Below are positions 26,863 through 35,287 of a DNA stretch of 57,113 nucleotides, one piece after another. Within the stretch, counting starts at the first letter, position 1. Every line of letters starts with the position of its first letter. The notes below the pieces were generated by a model, which made no database searches, was not told the DNA's origin, and saw only the letters and a list, made by a program, of their open reading frames with translations. Origin of the DNA: an uncultured Alphaproteobacteria bacterium (GTDB lineage: Bacteria > Pseudomonadota > Alphaproteobacteria > CAAHEQ01 > UBA3637); the NCBI GenBank assembly GCA_944393195.1, contig CALXZG010000007.1, positions 1-57,113 of the forward strand, written 5' to 3'. The position numbers and the translations under genes are program-made.

Positions 26863-27999
26863 ATGGTTTCTTTACCGAAGCATGAAAAAAACGGCAGTGA
26901 AGCAATGGATCGGCTAAGCCAAGCTTCCAATTCTTTGAATGAATGGTATGCCCGAATTGTTGTCCGCTTGTTTACAAGTGATCGGTTGGCGGTGTATCGC
27001 AAATTGATGGCTTTGTTAAAGAATCGCTTTTCATTGATGGATGCTTTGGATCGGTTGTATCAGATTGCGTCAAAAGACGGTAAAAATCCGGATGATACGA
27101 TGGCAATTGCCGTGACGCATTGGCGCCGGTCTATTCAAAACGGTGATTCTTTTTCGGTGGCATTGCGGGGATGGGCTCCGTCAACGGAACTGTTGATGTT
27201 ATCGGTCGGCGACGTGGCTAACTTGGAATTGGCATTGGAAAATACGATTAAAGTGGTCGAAGGTGTGAACCGGATGAAGGAACCGGTTATCAACGCTATT
27301 TCATACCCGATGTTTTTGATTTGTATGGTTATCTTCTTAATTTGGGGCGTCGGTCGTTTCATGGTGCCGCCGATGGTGGATGCCGTGCCGGACTTAGTAT
27401 GGACGGGCTTGGCTAAATCGTTGGTTGATTTGTCTTATTTTGTGGCGGATCATCCGTATGCCTTGTTTGCAACGTTGCCGGTTATCTTTTCTATTATCAT
27501 TTTCACATTTCCGCGGTGGCGGGGTGGCTTGCGGGCGAAGTTTGATAAGGCACCGCCTTGGTCCATTTACCGGATTTTTATCGGTGTCGGTTGGCTGTTG
27601 TCTTTGGCCGCGTTGGTGAAGGCCGGAACACCGGTGTCAAAGGCCATGCGTTCGTTGCGGGCGGATGCCTCACGGTATTTGTTGTACCGGATCGATCGGG
27701 CATTGCTCTTTGTGAACAACGGTGATAACTTGGGCGATGCATTGTATCGGACGGGACTGGGCTTCCCGGATGAAGAAGTTGTCGGCGATTTACGCATTTA
27801 TGCCGAATTGGATAACTTTCCGAATGCGTTGGAACAATTGGCTCAAGATTGGTTGGAATCGTCCGTGCGGGACATTGATCAAAAAGCGGCCATTTTAAAT
27901 ACGATTGCTATTTTGATGATTGCCGCCGTGGTTGCCTGGGTTGTTATGGGTACTTTCGCTATGCAAGAGCAAATGGTATCCGGTATGGGTATTGCCTAA
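26863..27999 (+). CDS. pilR: PilR-type pilus platform protein (GspF/PilC family)
   Basis: A 378-residue inner-membrane protein with a duplicated cytoplasmic T2SF domain and three transmembrane helices (about 146-170, 208-226 and 345-367). The characteristic G-D-x-S-x-A-L pattern is visible in both repeats (NGDSFSVALRGW and NGDNLGDALYRTG). It forms the rotor that the PilQ ATPase drives. A shorter start at MDRLSQASN is possible; the first ATG follows AAAGAGGAGG. It is the last gene of the operon. No prepilin peptidase, lytic transglycosylase or major pilin follows, unlike R64. Confidence 0.88.
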   Translation: MVSLPKHEKNGSEAMDRLSQASNSLNEWYARIVVRLFTSDRLAVYRKLMALLKNRFSLMDALDRLYQIASKDGKNPDDTMAIAVTHWRRSIQNGDSFSVALRGWAPSTELLMLSVGDVANLELALENTIKVVEGVNRMKEPVINAISYPMFLICMVIFLIWGVGRFMVPPMVDAVPDLVWTGLAKSLVDLSYFVADHPYALFATLPVIFSIIIFTFPRWRGGLRAKFDKAPPWSIYRIFIGVGWLLSLAALVKAGTPVSKAMRSLRADASRYLLYRIDRALLFVNNGDNLGDALYRTGLGFPDEEVVGDLRIYAELDNFPNALEQLAQDWLESSVRDIDQKAAILNTIAILMIAAVVAWVVMGTFAMQEQMVSGMGIA

Positions 28000-28020
28000 G
28001 GTTTTAGGGCGCTTATTCGG

Positions 28021-28047
28021 AAACGGCACACCGCGTGTGCCGTTTTT
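28021..28047 (+). terminator. Rho-independent terminator of the pilus operon
   Basis: AAACGGCACA/TGTGCCGTTT stem with a CCGCG loop and a following T-run, about 20 bases after pilR. Confidence 0.85.
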
Positions 28048-28144
28048 GATTATTGTGAGTATTTTGATAACCGTTTGAAACAAAGTGGATTTTTGGAATT
28101 CATGTTGTTGATCTAAAAAAGTTTTTCTTTTTTGCATTTTTTTC

Positions 28145-28173
28145 TTGATTTTTGTTTCAAAATGTGGCATATA
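28145..28173 (+). promoter_or_regulatory. tRNA-Gly promoter
   Basis: TTGATT, 17-base spacer, CATATA, about 20 bases before the mature tRNA; similar to the ileS promoter. Confidence 0.5.
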
Positions 28174-28191
28174 TATGCCTGCATTTCAAAT

Positions 28192-28266
28192 GCGGGTGTA
28201 GCTCAGGGGTAGAGCGCGACCTTGCCAAGGTCGATGTCGAGGGTTCAAATCCCTTCGCCCGCTCCA
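28192..28266 (+). tRNA. tRNA-Gly (anticodon GCC)
   Basis: A cloverleaf can be drawn: 7-bp acceptor GCGGGTG/CGCCCGC (one G-T pair), D arm GCTC..GAGC, anticodon stem CGACC/GGTCG with loop TTGCCAA, T arm GAGGG-TTCAAAT-CCCTT. The CCA end is encoded. A terminator follows. Confidence 0.97.
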
Positions 28267-28268
28267 AT

Positions 28269-28300
28269 TAAAAACCGACGATTACGTCGGTTTTTTTGTT
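28269..28300 (+). terminator. tRNA-Gly terminator
   Basis: AAACCGACG-ATTA-CGTCGGTTT followed by TTTT. Confidence 0.85.
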
Positions 28301-28429
28301 TTTGTAAACTGCTTTTTTTCTAACAAGGTAAAAAAAACACGCTTTTGCAGTATAAAATCTGTCAAAAGCGCGTTTAATAGGTATTTTTCAAAAACAATCT
28401 TTTACGTTTTCGAAAAGAAGTTTTGTTGC

Positions 28430-28900
28430 CTAATTACTTAATATTTCGGCAGATTGAGATTTGACCTTCCACGGATTCTGCACATATCCAAATCGGATAA
28501 AAGAAATACCCGTCCCCGAAAAATACACATCCCCGTAATTCAGCCATCTGCCGAAAATACCTTGGCGAATTTCAATGGATTCAATCTTATTCCACTGCAA
28601 TTCTTCAGAGTGCACGGAAATAATACCCGTTTTAGCAACAACCCTTTTATTTGTGACTGCCATTTCAACATTGGCATAATAGAGTTTGTTCCATAGGTGC
28701 CAGATTGCCGTGATGAACATGCCCCCTAGTTCATATCCCAAAAGACATGCACTCTGACTTGGGTCTATCAGTCCTACGACTAAAAATATGAAGCTTAATA
28801 TACCCAAAAATATAAATGGTTTTATATAAACAATTTTGTGAACGGATGGTGAAAGAATTACCTTTTCCCTGGGTATAAGGGTTGAATCAATATATTTCAT
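28430..28900 (-). CDS. Membrane protein with bacterial PH domain (bPH2/DUF304 type)
   Basis: A 156-residue protein with two adjacent hydrophobic helices (about 27-45 and 50-68), then a YdbS/YdbT-like PH domain recognisable by T-N-K-R-V-V-A-K-T-G and L-x-x-N-K-I-E-S-I-E-I-R. Function in the family is poorly known; some members affect envelope or peptide resistance. It follows the DUF805 gene, which ends on its start base, so the two form a pair. This region is noticeably more AT-rich than the rest, which hints at recent acquisition. Confidence 0.8.
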   Translation of the reverse strand: MKYIDSTLIPREKVILSPSVHKIVYIKPFIFLGILSFIFLVVGLIDPSQSACLLGYELGGMFITAIWHLWNKLYYANVEMAVTNKRVVAKTGIISVHSEELQWNKIESIEIRQGIFGRWLNYGDVYFSGTGISFIRFGYVQNPWKVKSQSAEILSN

Positions 28901-29340
28901 TATTGAGCCTCTTCATACTTCATCAAAGGATCTTTTCCGTATTGATTTACACCCTCATCTCCTTTGCGGAACATTAAGAAAAGAGATAAAACTAACACGA
29001 ACAATATAAAAACAAAAGACAGAGTTATGTTTTCGATAAAATACTCTTCAAATCCATATGCAACTAAAAGAAGCGCAAGCCAACCGCTCCATCCTAAGTC
29101 ATGCAATCTTTTTACATACGCCATAATGATGCGCCAATACATCCAGATTGCGAAAAGACCTACTAACACAGCGGGGATTTTCATTCCCATGAAATACAAA
29201 GTTGTGGCCCCGACAACAGAAACACCACATGTGAGTGACGTTAAAATGGTTGTAGTAATGTACTCCGCCCGGTTAATACGACCATTGATCCAGTTGGGAT
29301 TACCATAAATTTGTTTTTTAAAATCGTTTTTTTTAGACAT
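28900..29340 (-). CDS. DUF805-family membrane protein
   Basis: A 146-residue protein. The start MSKKNDFKKQ has AAGGAGTATAAA before it and was preferred over a longer frame to 29376. DUF805 hallmarks are present: INRAEYI near the N terminus, RLHDLGWSGW in the middle and a C-terminal K-G-D-E-G-x-N-x-Y-G-x-D-P. Four transmembrane helices are predicted. The biochemical role of the family is unknown. AT-rich like its partner. Confidence 0.85.
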   Translation of the reverse strand: MSKKNDFKKQIYGNPNWINGRINRAEYITTTILTSLTCGVSVVGATTLYFMGMKIPAVLVGLFAIWMYWRIIMAYVKRLHDLGWSGWLALLLVAYGFEEYFIENITLSFVFILFVLVLSLFLMFRKGDEGVNQYGKDPLMKYEEAQ

Positions 29341-29519
29341 TTTATACTCCTTGTAAATGGAAAAACAATGACACATTTTAACTTTAATATAAACTAACGT
29401 TTAAATCAACACATTTTTCCTTTTTTAATTTTTTTAATGAATTAAATATCAATAAAATCCATGAAAAAGCGGTAAAATCAATGCTTTTAAAATATCCACT
29501 TTAAAATCGATTTTCGTGG

Positions 29520-29951
29520 TTGGTCATAAACGTTGCGATCCGGGGATATTTTAGTCACGACAGAAATATCTCTGCTAGGACGTTCTTTGTTGGAAGTAAT
29601 GCATATTCTGAAAACATGCTTAAACAAAAATTGTCAGGTGTGGACGATTAAAGAAAATTATCGCCTCGGGAATGATATTCAATCTAAAGTGATGGCGTTT
29701 GCTTTTGGTATTAGTGCAGAAATAGAACGTCAGTTGATCTCGGAACGGACGAAAGCTGCTCTGGAAAATGTTAAAAACAGCGGTAAAAAGTTGGGACGGC
29801 CGTTTTCGGCTCAATCGAAAAAGCTAAAATTGACGAAAAACACGCGCAAAATTCAACAACTTTTAAACACTGGTGTCAGTTGTAATAAAATAGCACAAAT
29901 AATGGGGGCCAAAACGCTACTCTGCGACGCTTTCTTAATCGAATGAAATAG
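29520..29951 (+). pseudogene. Mpi-type serine recombinase (DNA invertase) remnant
   Basis: The readable part (29533-29946) matches the middle of master DNA invertases: GDILVTTEISLLGRSLLEVM, then KVMAFAFGISAEIERQLISERTK and GKKLGRP. The N-terminal catalytic serine domain start is missing, and an in-frame TAA lies at 29527-29529 just before it. Near the end a frame change is visible: in another frame the sequence continues ATLRRFLNRMK and stops, which is the expected end of the helix-turn-helix. It is therefore truncated and frameshifted, not functional. It lies immediately left of repeat type B copy 1. Confidence 0.85.
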
Positions 29952-29962
29952 ATAACGGTTCC

Positions 29963-30175
29963 TTAAAATGTTATAAAATTATGTATCACAAAAAGAAAAG
30001 TAAAGCAAGAAGAAAATGTCGATATTATAAGGAGTTCCCGTTCATTTTGTTAAAAGTCAGGTAAGGCGCAAAAAGTGTAACAAAAAAAGGAACATTAAAT
30101 TGTTACACTCATTAAATAATACACTGAAAAACAATCCCTTTCCAAAACAACTATTACATTTTAAACTGTAACACA
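29963..30175 (-). repeat. Upstream repeat type B, copy 1 (orphan)
   Basis: This non-coding block of about 213 bases aligns end to end with 54698-54911, the 5' region of prepilin-like gene 2. Shared landmarks are TTAAAATGTTATA, TATCACAAAA, GTTAAAAGTCAGGTAAGG, GGAACATTAAATTGTTACAC and a terminal TTACATTTTAA...TGTAAC. No pilin gene lies to its left; the invertase remnant does. It may mark a place from which a pilin cassette was lost. Confidence 0.85.
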
Positions 30176-30302
30176 TAAATACACTTACCAAAGGATTCTA
30201 ACCTGTCGGAACGCCCCCTCAAAACACCCTTTTTATATAATATTGCAAAATCCCCAGGTTTCCCCGAGGATTTTCAAACATCTTCCCTGTTGTATCGTAA
30301 CC
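30176..30302. other. Short gene-free spacer
   Basis: No gene is seen between repeat B copy 1 and the SEL1-repeat gene. A weak CCCCAGGTTTCCCCGAGG stretch lies near 30250. Confidence 0.4.
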
Positions 30303-31694
30303 TTAAAACAACTTAAAGACACCCGGCTGATTCTGGGCATCACCCTTATTACCGCCGCGCCGTTCTTCGGCCAAAGCCTCTCCGCGCGTTTTTTCATCCG
30401 GCGTCATAGCCGCCAACACGGAATCCGTCGCCGATTGAATCGAATCGGCAATTACGCTGTCCGATTTTTCCGCCGCCGTTAGCAACCACCCATAGCACTC
30501 TGCCGCATCCGGATTTTCCATACCGCGCCCTTCACAATACATCTTGGCTAATTGATACTGCGCATAGTCATCCCCGGCCGCAGCCCCTTTTTGATACCAA
30601 GCCAAAGCCCCGGCTTCATCCTTAAACCGGCTGTGCAATAAATCGCCATAGAATGTATAAGCCCGCACCTTACCGGCATCCGCCGCATTTTGAACAGCCG
30701 TTTCAATAGCCGTCCGATCCTGTGATGCCAAAGCCGTTTCAATCATATCCGTCGATACCCCGAACGGAGTCCCGTCCGTCAATAATACCGTACCGGCCGC
30801 CAACATTTTTTGCGTTGTTTCCGGATCATTGAATCCCGGGATTACCGGAAACGGCGTATTTTGACGCTCTTCCGCCGACACGGATTCTTCCGGCGTTTTG
30901 GGACGCCAATTCCGCATATTTTGCTGCCGCACCATTAATTCCTGCGCATTTTTGAACATTCCGGCCAAAGCATCCCGCCGTTGAGCCGCCTGCTGTCCGA
31001 CCGAATCCGAATTATAAGCCGCTAAAATCGCATACCATGAATACGCATCCCCGATGTTTTTTAACCGCGGATCAGACTCCCGAATCTGCGCCCATTCGAA
31101 TTGAGCCTTTACATATCCCTGATTTGCTGCCCGAGAATACCACTTAACCGCATTTTCATAATCCTGCGGCACACCGGAACCGTTCAAATACGATTTTGCG
31201 ACCTGATATTGCGCCCGCGCATCTCCCCGCAAAGCCGCCATAAAATAAAATCCGAAAGCATACGTCATGTTCTTCTGAACACCACTTCCCTCGGCATACG
31301 CATTTCCCAACTCAAAGAAAGCCTCCGTATTACCGGCATAGGCCGCTTTTTTCAAAAATTCAATTCCCAGTTCCGGATTGCGTGTCATCCCGTTTCCGGT
31401 CATCATCATTTTCCCTAACTGAGCCGAAGCCGCCGCATTTTGGGCTTCATCCGCCATTTGATAATACCGGACCGCTTTTTCTTTATCCGCCGTCACGCCC
31501 AAGCCTTCCTCATACATCCGGCCCAGATAATAAACCGCCGTCGGATCCCCTTCTTCGGCTAAATAAGTAAACTCGGCCAACGCCGCGGCATAGTCTTGAT
31601 TGTCAAAAAATTTAATCCCTTCCGGCAATCCGGCCAAAGCCGCCCCTGCCGTTAATACAGACCCCAGCAATATCCCGGTAAAACGCAATTTCAT
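30303..31694 (-). CDS. Secreted SEL1-like repeat protein
   Basis: A 463-residue protein with a signal peptide (about 1-21, ending ALA). At least five SEL1/TPR-like repeats follow in residues about 35-210 (A-x-Y-x-L-G-x-M-Y-x-x-G-x-G-V-x-x-D pattern), then two more near 350-410 after a linker. Such repeats are protein-interaction scaffolds. Bacterial members include envelope regulators and host-interaction proteins. No partner can be named. It is a single gene; its ribosome site is AAGGAGGT. A role with the adjacent secretion or pilus systems is only suggested by position. Confidence 0.85.
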   Translation of the reverse strand: MKLRFTGILLGSVLTAGAALAGLPEGIKFFDNQDYAAALAEFTYLAEEGDPTAVYYLGRMYEEGLGVTADKEKAVRYYQMADEAQNAAASAQLGKMMMTGNGMTRNPELGIEFLKKAAYAGNTEAFFELGNAYAEGSGVQKNMTYAFGFYFMAALRGDARAQYQVAKSYLNGSGVPQDYENAVKWYSRAANQGYVKAQFEWAQIRESDPRLKNIGDAYSWYAILAAYNSDSVGQQAAQRRDALAGMFKNAQELMVRQQNMRNWRPKTPEESVSAEERQNTPFPVIPGFNDPETTQKMLAAGTVLLTDGTPFGVSTDMIETALASQDRTAIETAVQNAADAGKVRAYTFYGDLLHSRFKDEAGALAWYQKGAAAGDDYAQYQLAKMYCEGRGMENPDAAECYGWLLTAAEKSDSVIADSIQSATDSVLAAMTPDEKTRGEALAEERRGGNKGDAQNQPGVFKLF

Positions 31695-31762
31695 GGAAAG
31701 ACCTCCTTAACAGATTGTTTTTTTCCGTTATATCACGCTTTTACCCTGTTGTAAATCTTTTT

Positions 31763-32632
31763 TTATCGTGCGGATAAATACTTCTGCGGGTTCACAACCT
31801 TCGCCTTATACCGCACTTCAAAATGCAGCTGTGGCGATTTTACCCCGCCCGTCTTGCCCATTTCGGCAATTTTTTGCCCCTTGGCCACCAACTGCCCTTT
31901 TTTGACCGTTAACTTATTGTTGTGCGCATACGCCGTAATCCATCCGTCCTTATGCCGTACCAACACCAAATTTCCGTATCCCTTTAACTCATTCCCCGCA
32001 TAGACCACCGTTCCGGCATCTGCCGCCTTGATCGGATCCCCGATTTTACCCGCAATGTTGATTCCGTCATTACCCCCCGCACCGGCACCGCCCCCGAAAC
32101 CGGAAACAACCCTCCCCGATGCCGGCCACGTAAATTTTTTCTTGGCCTGAGCCTTTGGAATCTTGGCCTCTCCTTTAAAAGCATCCGGCCGCCGCACCGG
32201 TTTCACCGCCGAAGCCCGTTTCTGACTGCCCGCTTTTTGCCTTGACACCGAACCGGCATCCGCCACGGTCGTTTCCCCGCTCCACGATGCAATTTCCAAC
32301 TCTTGCCCCGGCTTAATCGTATACGGCGCCGGAATCCGATTGATTCGAGCCAAAGAATTAACCGACATATCATACCGTCGGGCAATGCTGTATAACGTAT
32401 CCCCTTTACGAACCCGATACATTTCCGTCCGCGGTAAAGATAAAAATTGCCCCGGATGAATAATATACGGTGGCTTTAACTGATTGACTTCAATCAAAGC
32501 CCGCACCGGTACATCTTTTTTCCGGGCAATGCTGTATAACGTATCCCCCTGCCGCACACGAACACCGCCGGCACATCCGGTAAGACCCGCGGCTAACATA
32601 AAAATAATGATATATCGTCTGACAGCATGCAT
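31763..32632 (-). CDS. NlpD-like lipoprotein: two LysM domains and a degenerate M23 domain
   Basis: A 289-residue lipoprotein. The lipobox is LTGC (cysteine about 20). LysM repeats lie at about 25-66 and 71-112 (each with V-R-x-G-D-T-L-Y-S-I-A-R). The C-terminal LytM/M23 domain has lost metal ligands: the usual H-x-G-x-D reads N-D-G-I-N, although LHFEVRY is retained. This matches NlpD-type proteins, which do not cut peptidoglycan themselves but activate amidases during daughter-cell separation. The usual surE-pcm-nlpD neighbourhood is not present here. Confidence 0.85.
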   Translation of the reverse strand: MHAVRRYIIIFMLAAGLTGCAGGVRVRQGDTLYSIARKKDVPVRALIEVNQLKPPYIIHPGQFLSLPRTEMYRVRKGDTLYSIARRYDMSVNSLARINRIPAPYTIKPGQELEIASWSGETTVADAGSVSRQKAGSQKRASAVKPVRRPDAFKGEAKIPKAQAKKKFTWPASGRVVSGFGGGAGAGGNDGINIAGKIGDPIKAADAGTVVYAGNELKGYGNLVLVRHKDGWITAYAHNNKLTVKKGQLVAKGQKIAEMGKTGGVKSPQLHFEVRYKAKVVNPQKYLSAR

Positions 32633-32679
32633 AGTCTATACATACCGTTATTGTGACAAAAAATCAAGTCAAAACAAAT

Positions 32680-33246
32680 TTATTCCCGTTCACGTGGCGC
32701 AAAGAAACCCGCCAAACACCACTTCCCCTGATGCCGAAAGATAATTTTAGCGCCGTCTTCATCATTGTATGTCGGAATGCGCAGGTATTTGGTACCCACC
32801 TGTCGCCGCATTAACGCCAACACCGTTCCCATTTGCCCGATCCGAATCATGTTTATGCCCTGTTGAATAACCCGATCAACAGGCGTTTCCGCCAGCACCG
32901 AAACTCGAACCATCGGCCGCATATGCTGATACTCCCATCCTGTCAAATCCGGAATATCCTGCTCCGCCACCTCATGCCGAACCACGGAATCTATATCCGG
33001 CATTGTTCCGATATGCCCCTGCCCCCGTTCCTCGGCATCCGCACCCGCGTTCACAATCGCCGTCCCCCAGGCAACATACATCCAAAATAAAAACGTTTCT
33101 TCCGCCACCGATATCGACCGCGGCTTTTCTTGCCGTTGATAGGCCGCCCGCACCGATCGGGCTTCGGCAACTAACATCTCCCCCCAAGCCCAATCCGCTC
33201 CTTTACGAACCACCTCCGCAACCGGATGATATAAATTAACTGCCAT
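32680..33246 (-). CDS. Conserved-looking protein of unknown function
   Basis: A 188-residue protein that I do not recognise. It has no signal peptide or clear transmembrane helix. The N-terminal half is helical and tryptophan-rich (KGADWAWGEMLVAEARSV); the C-terminal half ends in a strand-rich segment (GAKIIFRHQGKWCLAGFF). Codon use and a good reading frame between two real genes support it as a gene. The frame ends just past the LysM gene and its start lies 5 bases after the ankyrin gene, so it is probably co-transcribed with the latter. Confidence 0.65.
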   Translation of the reverse strand: MAVNLYHPVAEVVRKGADWAWGEMLVAEARSVRAAYQRQEKPRSISVAEETFLFWMYVAWGTAIVNAGADAEERGQGHIGTMPDIDSVVRHEVAEQDIPDLTGWEYQHMRPMVRVSVLAETPVDRVIQQGINMIRIGQMGTVLALMRRQVGTKYLRIPTYNDEDGAKIIFRHQGKWCLAGFFAPRERE

Positions 33247-33250
33247 CGTT

Positions 33251-34456
33251 CTACTCCCGAATACGCCGAATTCCCCTGACAGACGGATAGTACCGCTTTA
33301 CGGCAACCCGTACCGATGCCCTTTCCGACACAGGCATCGCCTTTTGTTCCAAAAACTGAGCCTCCGCCAAATGCGCATGATTAAGGGCTAATTCCTGTGG
33401 CGTATATCCGGCCTTGTTTTCCCGAAACATTAAGGATGCATTCAATCCGACAATTTTCTTGACGAAAAGCATCCGCCCCGTTAACGCCGCATGCGCCAAA
33501 ACCGTATTACCGTCCCGATCCGCAACGGATAAATCGGCTCCGTTTTTGACAAGTAAATCAAAAACCGCCGTGTGCCCTTCCCGAACCGCCGACATCAATA
33601 CCGTCTGACCGGCATCATTTTTCTCATTGACATCCGCACCATGCGCGACCCAAGTCGCCACATCGGCAACTTTTCCCTGTGCCACAACATCCCGAAAAGC
33701 CTTTCGCATCTCCGGCAAAGCCATAACATTATCCGGCACGTCACCGGCCGCCACCAACGGTGTATAATTCGCCGCATGAATCGGTTCGTTGACAATCGAT
33801 TTCCATTCCGATTTTCGGATCCGCCCTCCTTTGTCAACCAAAGCCTGAACGACAGCTGCATTATTATACTTCCGAACCGCATAGTATAAAGCACTGTGTC
33901 CTTCCGAATCCCGGGCATAAACATTCGCTCCGGCCGCCAATAACAGACTCAAAGCGTCTTCCGATTTTGCCTGAGCGGCCGTAATTAACACCGTCCGCCC
34001 CTGTTTATCCCGTCCCTCCAACGAAACACCCGCCTGAATAGCCCGTTTCAAAGACCGATTGCGGCCATTGCGAGCCCAGTCATGAATTGTGTCGACCGAT
34101 ATCGTATCCGCCGAAGCTCCGGCAGCCATTAATTTGCGCACCGCTGCATCACTCCCGTATACTATGGCTGTTTCCAATGCTGTGTAGCACCCACCCCAAA
34201 AACTGTAACACCATCGGTACGACCATTTTTGCGGATAGGCTAAAATCCGATCCAGTAAATCTTCCCGTTCACCGACCAATGCCGCAATTAAAACCGATTT
34301 CACCCCGTCCCCCGGTTGTGGCGAAGCCCCGCGCTTCAAACACATCAGAACCAAATCCCAATCTTTGACTCTATGCTCTGCCAACTGGTCCAACAATAAC
34401 ATATCCCATCCCCATAAAGCGCCCGAGATTTTGTGACACAACTTTTTGAACTGCAT
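33251..34456 (-). CDS. Ankyrin-repeat protein
   Basis: A 401-residue protein. The start MQFKKLCHKI was chosen because AAGGAAGGAAAA precedes it; upstream ATGs lack such a site. Ankyrin repeats are clear: GRTVLITAAQAKSEDALSLL, then a S-E-G-H-S-A-L-Y-Y-A-V repeat, GQTVLMSAVREGHTAVFDLL and GNTVLAHAALTGRMLFV, with degenerate ones before. There is no signal peptide. Ankyrin proteins near type IV secretion genes are sometimes translocated effectors in alphaproteobacteria; here that is a possibility only. Confidence 0.85.
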   Translation of the reverse strand: MQFKKLCHKISGALWGWDMLLLDQLAEHRVKDWDLVLMCLKRGASPQPGDGVKSVLIAALVGEREDLLDRILAYPQKWSYRWCYSFWGGCYTALETAIVYGSDAAVRKLMAAGASADTISVDTIHDWARNGRNRSLKRAIQAGVSLEGRDKQGRTVLITAAQAKSEDALSLLLAAGANVYARDSEGHSALYYAVRKYNNAAVVQALVDKGGRIRKSEWKSIVNEPIHAANYTPLVAAGDVPDNVMALPEMRKAFRDVVAQGKVADVATWVAHGADVNEKNDAGQTVLMSAVREGHTAVFDLLVKNGADLSVADRDGNTVLAHAALTGRMLFVKKIVGLNASLMFRENKAGYTPQELALNHAHLAEAQFLEQKAMPVSERASVRVAVKRYYPSVRGIRRIRE

Positions 34457-34612
34457 TTTTCCTTCCTTATTAAACAATGAATCCATCATACCGATACCAT
34501 ACTCTAACCGGCTTTTACGGCGATATACCATATCGTCCGACCGTGATTTTTCTGTTTTACTTTATACCATATTCCGACTTATTTGTCAACTTTTGCCCAC
34601 CATACATAACCG

Positions 34613-35164
34613 TCACGATATATGTTCAACAATATAATGATACGCTTCATTTAAAGCCTGAAACCGCTTGGCCGCTTCCGTATCTCCCCGATTCGTATCC
34701 GGATGATATTGTTTGGCCAGTTTCTTATACCGCTTTTTCACATCTGCCAAAACCAACGGAAAACTCAATTCCATAAAAGCCACCGCCTGTACCAACCGTT
34801 TATCTCGATTTTCCGGTGCCGGTGACGGCGGATTATGACGCCCGTCCATTCCTAAACCGACATCCTCCCGTACCCGAAAGTAATCCTTAACCTTCGGATC
34901 CGCCTTGATACCCCCATGCCCTAATTTCCACGTCGGCCGCTGCCACGTGATATCATTCTGTAAATGCTTCTCTATCTCATCTGCGGATAATCCTTTTAAA
35001 AAATCCCAATTCTTGTTGTACTCTTTCACATGCTTTAAACAAAACCAATAATAGTCCCGCAACGTCCGATCCTTCGGCGCCCGATATTCCCCCGCCTCCG
35101 GACATCCCGCCACATCACAACGTCTTGTATTTTCCTTTTTATTTTTATTCTCGTATCGTTTCAT
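34613..35164 (-). CDS. J-domain protein with N-terminal zinc-finger-like segment
   Basis: A 183-residue protein. The last 65 residues are a J domain with the HPD motif (YHPDTN), which stimulates DnaK-type ATPases. The N terminus has a C-x4-C...C-x2-H arrangement (CDVAGCPEAG ... FCLKH) that may bind zinc. This architecture is known from an alphaproteobacterial family of J proteins distinct from DnaJ. Client proteins are unknown. It is divergent from the ribbon-helix-helix gene. Confidence 0.85.
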   Translation of the reverse strand: MKRYENKNKKENTRRCDVAGCPEAGEYRAPKDRTLRDYYWFCLKHVKEYNKNWDFLKGLSADEIEKHLQNDITWQRPTWKLGHGGIKADPKVKDYFRVREDVGLGMDGRHNPPSPAPENRDKRLVQAVAFMELSFPLVLADVKKRYKKLAKQYHPDTNRGDTEAAKRFQALNEAYHYIVEHIS

Positions 35165-35287
35165 AACCCTGTTGCCGTTTCACACTTTTTGATTGAATAA
35201 AATATATTTTTGCCCCAATGGTTGCATTTTATATGTTTGCATACTATTAAATATACTGTATTTTACAACAAAAAGAAAGGAGACTAA
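35165..35287. promoter_or_regulatory. Divergent promoter region between J-domain and RHH genes
   Basis: 123 bases, AT-rich. It includes a TATATTTTTG stretch and, on the right, AAAGAAAGGAGACTAAATG, the strong ribosome site of the RHH gene. The ribbon-helix-helix protein may bind here, as such proteins often autoregulate; no operator was identified. Confidence 0.4.

Noticed and set aside
28021-28050. Possible attachment site between pilR and tRNA-Gly
   Set aside because: The palindrome is a simple terminator, and no duplicated tRNA end or integrase was found near the tRNA.
31790-32110. Active M23 endopeptidase in the LysM protein
   Set aside because: The first metal-binding motif is degenerate (N-D-G-I-N), so it is better described as an NlpD-like amidase activator.
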